This document shows positions 1 through 6,907 of a stretch of DNA of 7,038 nt, piece by piece. Source of the stretch: JAFGOY01 sp034430335 (GTDB lineage: Bacteria; Chloroflexota; Anaerolineae; Aggregatilineales; UBA3940). The stretch is from the NCBI GenBank assembly GCA_034430335.1, contig DAOUES010000088.1:1-7038 (forward strand), in the 5' to 3' direction. Under the pieces are notes generated by a model. It saw only the letters and a program-made list of their open reading frames with translations. It did not search any database and was not told the DNA's origin. The first letter of the stretch is position 1; each line of letters opens with the position of its first letter. Made by a program: the position numbers and the translations under genes.

Positions 1-253
1 TGATGCGAAAATACTCATGAACCAGTCGATTCCGCAGGCCAGCTATCCTGTGCCAGTCAATCTCCGGGTGATTACTTTTGTAAGTGTCTGATACCTGCCG
101 CGCCGCTTCGCCGATGATCTGTAGTTCTCGCACAATGGCACTCTGGTGAAGCTCGCTCTGCGTAAAGCTTTCCGCATCCAGGCCCACCGCGAACTGCTGC
201 ACCTTGCGGGCGGCAATCAGCATATCCAGCAGAATAGTTTCATCATCTCTCAT
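1..253 (-). CDS. hepT: HepT-like HEPN ribonuclease toxin (DUF86), 3' part cut off by window edge
   Basis: Toxin half of an MNT/HEPN toxin-antitoxin pair; HepT toxins are RNases that inhibit growth by cutting RNA. The frame is open from an ATG at 253-251 to the left edge, giving 84 residues of a protein usually about 110-140 long. It begins MRDDETILLDMLIAARKVQQF, a typical DUF86 N-terminus, followed by the family-like helix around QSAIVRELQIIGEAARQ (residues 38-53). The HEPN catalytic motif R-X4-H-X-Y is visible as R74-NRLV-H79-E-Y81, so the active site looks intact. The start codon lies inside the end of the upstream antitoxin gene (11-bp overlap, different frame), implying translational coupling. 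In the best-studied homologous pair (Shewanella oneidensis) the antitoxin adds AMP units to the motif tyrosine, here Y81. Identification is strong; only the C-terminus is unseen. Confidence 0.9.
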   Translation of the reverse strand, partial: MRDDETILLDMLIAARKVQQFAVGLDAESFTQSELHQSAIVRELQIIGEAARQVSDTYKSNHPEIDWHRIAGLRNRLVHEYFRI

Positions 254-554
254 AGATCACTTCTGCTGTGCCTAAAATGTGTTTGCGCCGTAGATAGTTC
301 GGGTCTTCTTCTACTGCACGCTGCTCACCCAGATCAACAGGGTACCGGAGAATCAAGCTCAACTCCGACTCAGCCGTTTCCAGGTCGTCCAGCCGGACGA
401 TATGCTCCGGCGCAAATTCGACCAGCACGTCGACATCGCTGTCGGGGCCGAAGTCGTCGCGCAGCACGGAGCCGAACAGCGCCAGCCGCCGGATGTGATG
501 ACGCTTGCAGAATGTCTCGATTTCAGCCTGTGGAATGTCGACTGCCAGTTTCAT
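243..554 (-). CDS. mntA: MntA-type minimal nucleotidyltransferase antitoxin
   Basis: Antitoxin of the HepT/MntA type: a small nucleotidyltransferase that neutralises its HEPN partner by transferring AMP to the tyrosine of the toxin motif (known for the family, inferred here). The protein has 103 residues, the normal size. The signature GS-X10-D-X-D is complete: G28-S29, then D40-V-D42 within the stretch LFGSVLRDDFGPDSDVDVLV; the two aspartates bind the metal. The ATG at 554 has no clear Shine-Dalgarno sequence (only AGG a few bases away), but a perfect TATAAT lies 6 bases upstream, so the mRNA may be leaderless. The stop (245-243) overlaps the hepT start by 11 bp, so the two are an operon with the antitoxin made first. 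The gene lies 71 bp downstream of the kinase stop on the same strand but appears to have its own promoter. Confidence 0.93.
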   Translation of the reverse strand: MKLAVDIPQAEIETFCKRHHIRRLALFGSVLRDDFGPDSDVDVLVEFAPEHIVRLDDLETAESELSLILRYPVDLGEQRAVEEDPNYLRRKHILGTAEVIYER

Positions 555-560
555 GACCTG

Positions 561-566
561 ATTATA
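561..566 (-). promoter_or_regulatory. -10 box of mntA-hepT promoter, probably leaderless
   Basis: The minus strand reads TATAAT, a full match to the sigma-70 -10 consensus, separated from the mntA ATG by only 6 bases (CAGGTC). Transcription would therefore begin at or within a base or two of the ATG. The hexamer 17 bp upstream is TTCCGA (3 of 6 matches to TTGACA), so the -35 element is weak. A perfect TTGACA further upstream is 40 bp away and cannot pair with this box. Confidence 0.5.
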
Positions 567-625
567 CAGGGCATCGTAGAGAATCGGAAACCCCCGGCCA
601 GGTCGATGTCAATACATGCGGCCTG

Positions 626-3600
626 TCAACCGCCCGGTGGGGCGTCGCCGTCGGCGAGGGGTATGGTGAACGTGAAGGTGGTGCCCTTGCCTGGTTCGCT
701 CTTGACCCGGATTTCCCCGCCGTGCCCTTCGACGATCAGCTTGCAGATGGTCAGGCCCAGCCCGGTGCCGCCGATTGACCGGTTGGAGGCGTCGGCCCGG
801 TAGAACTTCTGGAACAGGTGGCGCTGCTGCTCGGCGGTCATGCCGATGCCGGTGTCGAGCACGCCGATCTCCAGATAATTGTTCGTCGTTTTACTCTGGA
901 GTGTGATGTCGTCGCCGGGGCGGGAATACTTGATCGCGTTCGAAAGCAGGTTGCGGATGACCTGGGCCAGCCGGAACGGGTCGCCGAGGGTCGGCATGGG
1001 GGCATCGAACCCGCTGCTGTGAAAGCTGCGGTCGGGGGTCGTCTCGACAATCGGCTGCATCACATCGCGGGCCAGTTCGGCCATGTCGAACGGTTCGGTT
1101 CTGATCTCCAGGCCGCGCCCCGATTCGAGGCGGGAAATGTCGAGCATATCGTCGATGATGTTGGCAAGCTGGGCCGATTGATTGTTGATCATCTGTAAAT
1201 AGCGGTCGCGGCGGTGGGCATCGATCTGGCGGGTGACGAGGATTTCGCTGAAGCCCAGGATGGAGGTCAGCGGGGTGCGCAGCTCGTGGGCGGCAGTCGA
1301 GAGGAACGAGTCTTTCATCCGCTCGACTTCCTTCAAGGCGCTGATGTCACGCAGGCTGGCGACCACGTTGAGCAGTTCGCCTTTCTCGACGACGGGAGCG
1401 AGGGCGATGTCGGCGTCGAAGGTGGTATGGTCTTTGCGCTCGGCGGTGAACTCAAAACGCTGCTGGACCTGGTTTTCCAGGACATTCTCTAAAGCGGCGG
1501 TGAGGCTGGCGAGGCTGTCCGGATCGGCAAAGGCTGTGAGGGATCGTTTGACGACTTCGTCGCTGTTATATCCGAAGACCGGATAAAAGGACGGGTTGGC
1601 CGTTTCGATGCGCCCGTCGGTAGTCAGCAGCAGGATGACGTCGGGGCTGTTGTCGAGGATCGTCTCGACGCGCTCGGAGGTGCGGCGGAGTTCGGCAGTG
1701 CGCTCCTCGACGGCCTGCTCAAGAATCTGGCTGTAGTTCTCCAACTCCTTATACAGGCGGGCGTTTTGAATGGCGACGGCCAGCGCGTCGGCCAGGGTTC
1801 TCATGACGAGCGCGTCGTTGGAGTCGAAAGCGTCGACGCCGCGGCTCTGGATATCGAGGACGCCGAGAAGCTGCTGCCCGATCTGGATCGGTATGCTCAT
1901 TTCAGAGCCGATGATCTGCTCAGGGAAAGGATTGTAGAAACGGTCGTCTTTGCCGACATCGCCGATCATCAGAAGCTCCTGGTTGGCCGCCGCCCAGCCG
2001 ACGATCCCTTCGCCGAATTTCAAACGGTGATCTGTGGGAAACAATTCGGCGTAGGTCCCCGCGCGGGCTTTCATAACCAGTTCTTCGCTGTTCGGGTCGA
2101 AGATGAACAGGCCAACATGCTGGTAGCTGAAGCGCCGTTGGATGAGCGCGGCGGATTTCGCCAGGACACCGCTTTCGTCGAGTTCGGCGGCGATCTGGCC
2201 GATCACTTCGTTGAGCACCAGCAGTTGGGCAGCGCGCTGGCGGACTTCTTCTTCGGCGGCGCGCCGCTGGGTGATATCGGAGATGAATCCTTCCAGGGCG
2301 ATCACTTTACCATCATCGCCCCGGACGACGCTTCCCTGCTCCCAGACCCAGCGGGTCTCATCCCCGGCGGTAATGATGCGATAGGACAGTTGGAAGTGCT
2401 GGTTGAGGTTGACTGCGTTCTGGATGATGTTCCAGACCAACTGCCGGTCGTCAGGGTGGATGATATTGTTATAGGACAGCTTCCTGTTGTCGACCAGGCT
2501 TTCGGGCGGGTAGCCGGTCAGTTCTTTGCAGCCTTCGCTGATGAATTCCATCGTATACTGCCGGTCGAGTTTACAGCGATAGGCCATGCCGGGCAGGTTG
2601 CCCATCAGCGTGGCGAGGGTGCGTTCATTCTCGCGCAGGGCAGCTTCGGCGCGTTTGCGGTCGGCGATCTCGTGCTGCGCTTGAAGGTAAAGACCGGCGT
2701 TGGCGGTCGCCGCTGCAATCTGGGGGCCAAGCGCTTCGAGGAAGCGCAGATCGTCCTGGGTGTAGGCAGCGGGCCGGTAGCTAAAGACCTGAATCACGCC
2801 GCGCACTTCGTTTTCGATAACCAGGGGAACGATCAGCGCCGAGCGGATGGTGTCGACGCTGTCTTCGATCTCACCGCCGTCATCTTCGTTGAGTTCCAGC
2901 GAGCCATTTTCCTTGAGTTCAACGTTGAAGCTCTGCTCGGCGGTGCGCAGGTAAGCGCGGTAATCGTCGAGGCGCAGAGACTTCCCGGAACGGATCACGC
3001 GGCTCTGCGTGCCGTGCCCTTCTTTGTTGAGGGTGAGCGGGGGCAGTTCGGTCTCGTCAAGGCGCTCGCCATCGTGCCGGATATACCGGCAGCGGATCAG
3101 GTTGTCGGCGGGGGTGTAGGACGAAATCGAGAGCGAGTCGCAGTCCATGACGCCCCGGACAATCTCGTAGACCGTGTCGTAGATCGCCAGAAGGTCGAGG
3201 GACTGGCCCAACTTTTCTCCCGCTTCGTAGAGCAGGCTGATCTCTTTAGTGCGCTTCTCAAGCGCTTCTTCGGCGCGTTTCCGGTCGGTGATATCGCGGA
3301 AAACGACCTGCGCGGCGGGTTTGCCGCCAAGGGTTATTGCGGCAATGGCAACCTCGACATCAATGATCTCGCCGTCCAGCCGGACGAATTTCTGCTCAAC
3401 GACATTGACCGTCTTCTGGTAGCCACTGTAGTGGTTACTGAGCCGGTCGGCTATTATCTGGTGATAATCGGGGTGGATAAATTGCAGCACCGGCTGACCC
3501 ACCACCGGGTTGTCAGGGTCGCCGCCCAGGGTGCGGATGGCCTCTGGATTGGCAAAGACGATCTTCCCGTTGCTGTGGAGGGCAATCGGGATAGGGGACT

Positions 3601-4828
3601 GCTCGACCAGGCTGCGGTAGCGATCTTCGCTTTCTCGGAGGGTCTGTTCGATGCGGCGGCGCTTGCGGGCGTTCATCAGCAGATAGGCGATGATCGTTGA
3701 TTGGAGCACGACGATGGTAAGCGCCGACCAGACGGCAGCGCGGTTTTCAGTATAGAAATTGTGGGGCCGGTTGATGACGACGCTGTCTTCGGGCAGGGCC
3801 GAGATCGGGATATTCCAGCGCCGGAGCTGGTTGTAATCAAACATACAGGTGACAGTTCCCGAAGTAACGGGAATGTCATCGGGTGATTCCCCATTCAAAA
3901 CCCGTATTGCCAGTTCGCCGACGGCTTCACCATTCTGCCTGCCGATAATACCCTTTCCCCCTACAGTACCATATCCGAGGTAAGCATCGCCGCCACCAAA
4001 TAACGGGGCGTCAGCCGCTTCCGATATCGCCGGGACGACCGTTTCTAGGGGCAGGTAAACGCCGTCCTTCGTCTGGAAGAAGTCGGCATAGAGCAGGACG
4101 CTGTGCGGGGGCAAGTTGGCGACCGCGTTAAGCAGCTCGTCAAAGGTGAACCCTTCTCCATCGTCGAGAAATATTACATCGACCGGAATCTGACCCTGTT
4201 CGACGATTTTCTCGATAGCCGCCCGGTTGGCGAGACCGGTAGTCGTCCAGTCGTTGATGACGAAAATCTGCTCGGTTTCCGGGAAAACATGCAGGATGGT
4301 ATCAAAAAGGTCGGGAATGCCAACCGGCTCGGTGAGGCCGGTGATACCTTCCTGGCCCGCGATCATGGATTCATCGAAGTTGTTGGTGCCGCCAAAGACC
4401 ACCGGCACACCGGGGAAGAGATCGGCGCGGTATTCGAGAATAAAGTTCAGCGCGTTGTCGTCAAGAACGATGATGCAGTCCAGCGGGATGTCGCCGTATT
4501 TCACGCGGTAGGTTTCGGCGAGCAGTTCGAGGTAGTCGGCGTTGAACTCGCGCTTGGTATCCATGTACTCGATGAATACTTCGACATTGCCGGGCAGGGC
4601 GGCGCGTACGCCTTCCGTCTCGTCTTCCGACCATTTATAGCCCTGGTGATAGGAGTTGAGCAGCAGGACGTTGTAAGTCTCGCCTTCCTGGGCCAGGACC
4701 GGGGCAGGCAGGCAGAGGATCAGCAGCAGGCAGGCAGCGATCAGCAGGCGCACAACCAGAGCCTGGTTGGGGAATGGTGTACCTGATCTGACGTCCAATA
4801 AACGATTCGACTGCTGCATAAGAGTCAA
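626..4828 (-). CDS. Membrane sensor histidine kinase: ABC-type substrate-binding sensor, PAS-GAF-PAS-GAF-PAS, HisKA, HATPase_c
   Basis: Two-component sensor kinase of 1400 residues that should autophosphorylate on histidine and pass phosphate to an unlinked response regulator. Layout: signal peptide about 25-46 (possible cleavage after VLA46); periplasmic ABC_sub_bind-like sensor about 52-345, opening with the typical NVLLLNSYHQGYKW; membrane helix about 365-387; PAS1 about 400-515; GAF1 about 535-715; PAS2 (PAS_3 type, HPDDR at 791-795) about 735-855; GAF2 about 870-1025; coiled coil about 1025-1055; PAS3 about 1053-1165; HisKA with phosphoacceptor H1181 in STAAHELRTPLTS; HATPase_c about 1280-1392 with N box (N1293, N1297), G1 DTGIGM (1325-1330), F box LFQKF (1338-1342) and G2 GGTGLGL (1353-1359). 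All catalytic motifs are intact, so it should be active. There is no receiver domain and no regulator nearby. The ligand is unknown; the fold suggests a small solute. Start uncertain: TTG at 4828 follows GGAAG at a 9-base gap, while ATG at 4819 has no Shine-Dalgarno sequence. Residues are numbered from the TTG. Confidence 0.93.
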   Translation of the reverse strand: MTLMQQSNRLLDVRSGTPFPNQALVVRLLIAACLLLILCLPAPVLAQEGETYNVLLLNSYHQGYKWSEDETEGVRAALPGNVEVFIEYMDTKREFNADYLELLAETYRVKYGDIPLDCIIVLDDNALNFILEYRADLFPGVPVVFGGTNNFDESMIAGQEGITGLTEPVGIPDLFDTILHVFPETEQIFVINDWTTTGLANRAAIEKIVEQGQIPVDVIFLDDGEGFTFDELLNAVANLPPHSVLLYADFFQTKDGVYLPLETVVPAISEAADAPLFGGGDAYLGYGTVGGKGIIGRQNGEAVGELAIRVLNGESPDDIPVTSGTVTCMFDYNQLRRWNIPISALPEDSVVINRPHNFYTENRAAVWSALTIVVLQSTIIAYLLMNARKRRRIEQTLRESEDRYRSLVEQSPIPIALHSNGKIVFANPEAIRTLGGDPDNPVVGQPVLQFIHPDYHQIIADRLSNHYSGYQKTVNVVEQKFVRLDGEIIDVEVAIAAITLGGKPAAQVVFRDITDRKRAEEALEKRTKEISLLYEAGEKLGQSLDLLAIYDTVYEIVRGVMDCDSLSISSYTPADNLIRCRYIRHDGERLDETELPPLTLNKEGHGTQSRVIRSGKSLRLDDYRAYLRTAEQSFNVELKENGSLELNEDDGGEIEDSVDTIRSALIVPLVIENEVRGVIQVFSYRPAAYTQDDLRFLEALGPQIAAATANAGLYLQAQHEIADRKRAEAALRENERTLATLMGNLPGMAYRCKLDRQYTMEFISEGCKELTGYPPESLVDNRKLSYNNIIHPDDRQLVWNIIQNAVNLNQHFQLSYRIITAGDETRWVWEQGSVVRGDDGKVIALEGFISDITQRRAAEEEVRQRAAQLLVLNEVIGQIAAELDESGVLAKSAALIQRRFSYQHVGLFIFDPNSEELVMKARAGTYAELFPTDHRLKFGEGIVGWAAANQELLMIGDVGKDDRFYNPFPEQIIGSEMSIPIQIGQQLLGVLDIQSRGVDAFDSNDALVMRTLADALAVAIQNARLYKELENYSQILEQAVEERTAELRRTSERVETILDNSPDVILLLTTDGRIETANPSFYPVFGYNSDEVVKRSLTAFADPDSLASLTAALENVLENQVQQRFEFTAERKDHTTFDADIALAPVVEKGELLNVVASLRDISALKEVERMKDSFLSTAAHELRTPLTSILGFSEILVTRQIDAHRRDRYLQMINNQSAQLANIIDDMLDISRLESGRGLEIRTEPFDMAELARDVMQPIVETTPDRSFHSSGFDAPMPTLGDPFRLAQVIRNLLSNAIKYSRPGDDITLQSKTTNNYLEIGVLDTGIGMTAEQQRHLFQKFYRADASNRSIGGTGLGLTICKLIVEGHGGEIRVKSEPGKGTTFTFTIPLADGDAPPGG

Positions 4829-4928
4829 TTCTACAAACTTCCAATCGACGGCTGCCAGAATTGATCGGTAAGTTTCGGCCCCTGGCTGGTCAAATAAAGC
4901 CCTGGATTATCCTCTACCTATTCGGGCA

Positions 4929-6614
4929 CTACCGAATCCGGTACGTAGTCCCTTCCGGGAGATGCTCTCCGATTCTTGCAGTTGGATCGTAATCTGGCAA
5001 TGAGGTGTCCAACATCGCCTCAGCCTGTGCTCTATCCAGGATTGTAACCGTCCCACTGGCCTGATCATAATACGCCAGCACCAGTATTTCGTCGGGAAGC
5101 GGGTCCCGCCACGCCCAGGGCATCGATCGTATCCCTTCGCCATCGACCACATATTCATCTGCCCGATCCAGCAGCAGTTGTCCACCTGAGAGCGTCTCAT
5201 TTGCATAGGCCACACGCAGCGCCGAACTCACATCCCAATCCGCATAGAAAGGTGTGCGCTTCCACAGGCTCACCGGGTTGCCGGTTATATTTGCATAATT
5301 GTCTACCACTACTATCACGCCCGAATGATCCTCAATATCCGGCACGACATCGTATAGACCGGTCAGTATCGAGGTCTGTTCATACCATGCCTGCTGTATT
5401 GCGCGTTTATTCTGCACCTGCACAAGAATGCCTATCACCACCAGCGGCAGCGCCCCCGCCAGCACCACATACTTGTATGCCCGACGCTCCTTCACCGTAA
5501 ACGCGGCGATCAGCCCCAGCCCCGCGACAAGCATCACCGCCGCACCCGGCAGCGCAAAAAGGTTAAACCGGGAGTCAAGTGACGTCAGCACCGGAGTATA
5601 CGCTGCGATGACTGGAACAAACCCCGCTGTGCACAACACGCCGCCGCCTACCAGCAGCCTCAGGAAGCGCCGTCTGTCGGCATCACGTTCGGCGGTCGAA
5701 GTGTTCTTGCCCCGATTCAATACTGAAGCGACCGTAATCAACAGTGCTTCAACCCCAAGCAGCCCGCCCAGCACAACCCAATTGCTGCCGATCTCCAGCC
5801 ACTCTCTGATCGGTGCCGTCCATGCCCAGATCAATATTTGATAGCCCCGCGTCAGCCTTCTGAACAGCGTTCCCGGCTGCAAACTCAACCGCGCCGAGTT
5901 TGTGACGTTGTCCACCACAGCCGGGGAGATCACAACCCGCCATACAATCAACATAACGCCGATCACCAGCGGCGACAACGCCACAGCCACCCGTTTGATG
6001 TTGCGCGTCTTATAGTAAATGAGACCGCCCATCAGCACACACCATGCTGTGGCAATACCAAATGACCCATCATAAAGCATGTAAGTCAGCAGCAGAAGCA
6101 GGTTCGCTGCCACTATCAGCCAGATTTTGCTGCGCAGGATGTATTCGTATAATGCCCACCCATATAGAAAAAGAAACACCATTGAAATCCGAATGGATAT
6201 CATTGTTAGCCACGTATGGGTAAAGTCGGCAGGATACAAAAAAAGCAGGATCGAGGCTGTTAGTGAATGGACAGGAAACTCGGGCATCACCCGGCGGAGA
6301 AGTAAGTAGAATACAATGATTGCAGAGACATCGACTACCCATAGAAACGCATACTGAAAATGAAAGTTAAGCCCAGCGATATCATACTGAATATGTCGAG
6401 GAAGATTAACCAACAGGCGGGCGTTTGTATGAAAGCTGACCCCATAATCTAGCTGGCCGGTCAACGGCGCTTCGACGTTAAACCACCAATCATCGGAGTA
6501 CAACACCGGCTCATAGAACAGCCAGTACATGAGGCCAATCAGGATAATGATGGCAAACGCAAATAGATCAAACCTTCGATTATCTAAGAAGTCCATGTGT
6601 TTCCGTTTTGGCAC
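4929..6614 (-). CDS. Polytopic membrane protein with soluble C-terminal domain, possibly GT-C-like glycosyltransferase
   Basis: I do not recognise a named family with certainty. The 561-residue protein has about 10-11 hydrophobic segments (near residues 16-34, 86-106, 117-130, 135-155, 163-181, 185-200, 207-229, 276-298, 321-340, 352-372 and 381-399). A non-membrane C-terminal region of about 160 residues follows. The first loop carries an acidic pair in LYSDDWWFN (D41, D42), placed like the metal- or donor-binding acidic motif in the first outside loop of GT-C glycosyltransferases, and the late loop-helix LDSRFNLFALPG (346-357) also resembles such enzymes. On that basis it may transfer sugar from a polyprenyl carrier at the cell surface; this is inference. 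Two starts are possible: GTG at 6614 (coordinates and numbering used here; no Shine-Dalgarno sequence) or ATG at 6596 (residue 7), preceded by CGGAAACAC, a weak site. Membrane topology is the same either way. It lies 100 bp upstream of the kinase gene, same strand. Confidence 0.8.
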   Translation of the reverse strand: MPKRKHMDFLDNRRFDLFAFAIIILIGLMYWLFYEPVLYSDDWWFNVEAPLTGQLDYGVSFHTNARLLVNLPRHIQYDIAGLNFHFQYAFLWVVDVSAIIVFYLLLRRVMPEFPVHSLTASILLFLYPADFTHTWLTMISIRISMVFLFLYGWALYEYILRSKIWLIVAANLLLLLTYMLYDGSFGIATAWCVLMGGLIYYKTRNIKRVAVALSPLVIGVMLIVWRVVISPAVVDNVTNSARLSLQPGTLFRRLTRGYQILIWAWTAPIREWLEIGSNWVVLGGLLGVEALLITVASVLNRGKNTSTAERDADRRRFLRLLVGGGVLCTAGFVPVIAAYTPVLTSLDSRFNLFALPGAAVMLVAGLGLIAAFTVKERRAYKYVVLAGALPLVVIGILVQVQNKRAIQQAWYEQTSILTGLYDVVPDIEDHSGVIVVVDNYANITGNPVSLWKRTPFYADWDVSSALRVAYANETLSGGQLLLDRADEYVVDGEGIRSMPWAWRDPLPDEILVLAYYDQASGTVTILDRAQAEAMLDTSLPDYDPTARIGEHLPEGTTYRIR

Positions 6615-6672
6615 TTGAAGGTGCGGCGAACGTTCATCATTTCTTCCGGTCGGCTGTGGACTCTTGCTTGAT

Positions 6673-6678
6673 ATTATA
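6673..6678 (-). promoter_or_regulatory. Candidate -10 box upstream of the membrane-protein gene
   Basis: The minus strand reads TATAAT in the context AATTGTATAATATC. It would start transcription near position 6666, giving a leader of about 50-70 bases before GTG 6614 or ATG 6596. No good -35 hexamer is found at 16-18 bp (ATGCGG at 17 bp), so the assignment rests on the -10 match and its position. Confidence 0.4.
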
Positions 6679-6695
6679 CAATTTGGTGCGCTCTA

Positions 6696-6742
6696 CCGCA
6701 TTCCTCCTACGACTGAAGCCGTGGACTTTCTGCGGATTTTTT
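6696..6742 (-). mobile_element. IS200/IS605-like right-end (omega-RNA type) hairpin remnant, or plus-strand terminator
   Basis: On the minus strand this reads GTCCACGGCTTCAGTCGTAG followed by GAGG. It closely resembles, from memory, the conserved hairpin at the right end of many IS200/IS605 (tnpB) elements and at the 3' end of their guide RNAs. The core stem is ACGAC (6709-6713) with GCCGT (6718-6722) around a TGAA loop, extended by TCC (6705-6707) with GGA (6723-6725). An outer stem pairs CCGCA (6696-6700) with TGCGG (6731-6735). No tnpA or tnpB is present, so it would be a relic or a small non-autonomous copy. Read on the plus strand the outer stem is followed by ATTTTTT, so it could also work as an intrinsic terminator, though no plus-strand gene precedes it. 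Confidence 0.4.
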
Positions 6743-6815
6743 ATTATGAGAGCGTCGCATAACCCCTAAATGGAGGTTCAAGAAGTGAAAATAGATGTAC
6801 ATTAGCCTGTTTTTT

Positions 6816-6907
6816 GCCCTCACCCTAAATCCCTCTCCCTCATGGAGAGGAACTTAATCCGGCTTGTTCACCCTTCTCCATGAGGGAGAAGGGCCGGGGA
6901 TGAGGGC
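6816..6907. repeat. Nested palindromic foldback (MITE-like) element
   Basis: The 92-bp segment begins GCCCTCACCC and ends GGGGATGAGGGC, so its ends are inverted repeats with one mismatch in the outer ten bases. The two halves are similar to each other in inverted orientation around a central CCGG (6859-6862). Each half also folds on its own: CCTCTCC (6832-6838) pairs with GGAGAGG (6844-6850), and CCCTTCTCC (6871-6879) pairs perfectly with GGAGAAGGG (6885-6893), both with 5-base loops. Similar CCCTCACCCTAAATCCCTC repeats are dispersed between genes in several bacteria, notably some Chloroflexota (from memory). It has no protein-coding potential and no T-tract immediately after either arm, so it is not a standard terminator. 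Confidence 0.75.

Noticed and set aside
607..620. Perfect TTGACA on the minus strand just after the kinase stop
   Set aside because: It lies 40 bp from the mntA TATAAT box, too far to act as its -35, and no -10 is found at 16-18 bp.
1766..3700. A 644-codon open frame on the plus strand, antisense to the kinase gene
   Set aside because: Its codons are exactly in register with the kinase codons, so it stops only where the kinase uses TTA, CTA or TCA. These codons are rare in GC-biased genes, and that alone keeps the frame open. The translation shows no recognisable domain, while the minus-strand frame is full of conserved motifs.
4103..4786. A 227-codon plus-strand frame over the kinase N-terminus
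   Set aside because: Same in-register antisense effect; the sense frame has a clear signal peptide and sensor domain.
4865..4893. Possible kinase promoter TTGACC with TACCGA 17 bp later (minus strand)
   Set aside because: The -10 hexamer matches the consensus at only 2 of 6 positions; no better -10 is seen in the 100-bp gap.
6770..6805. Plus-strand GGAGG followed by GTG/ATG frame starts
   Set aside because: The frame ends after 11 codons at TAG; too short and without recognisable content.
6810..6907. Foldback element as an intrinsic terminator of a flanking gene
   Set aside because: The T-run (6811-6815) precedes the element on the plus strand instead of following it, and no T-tract follows on the minus strand.
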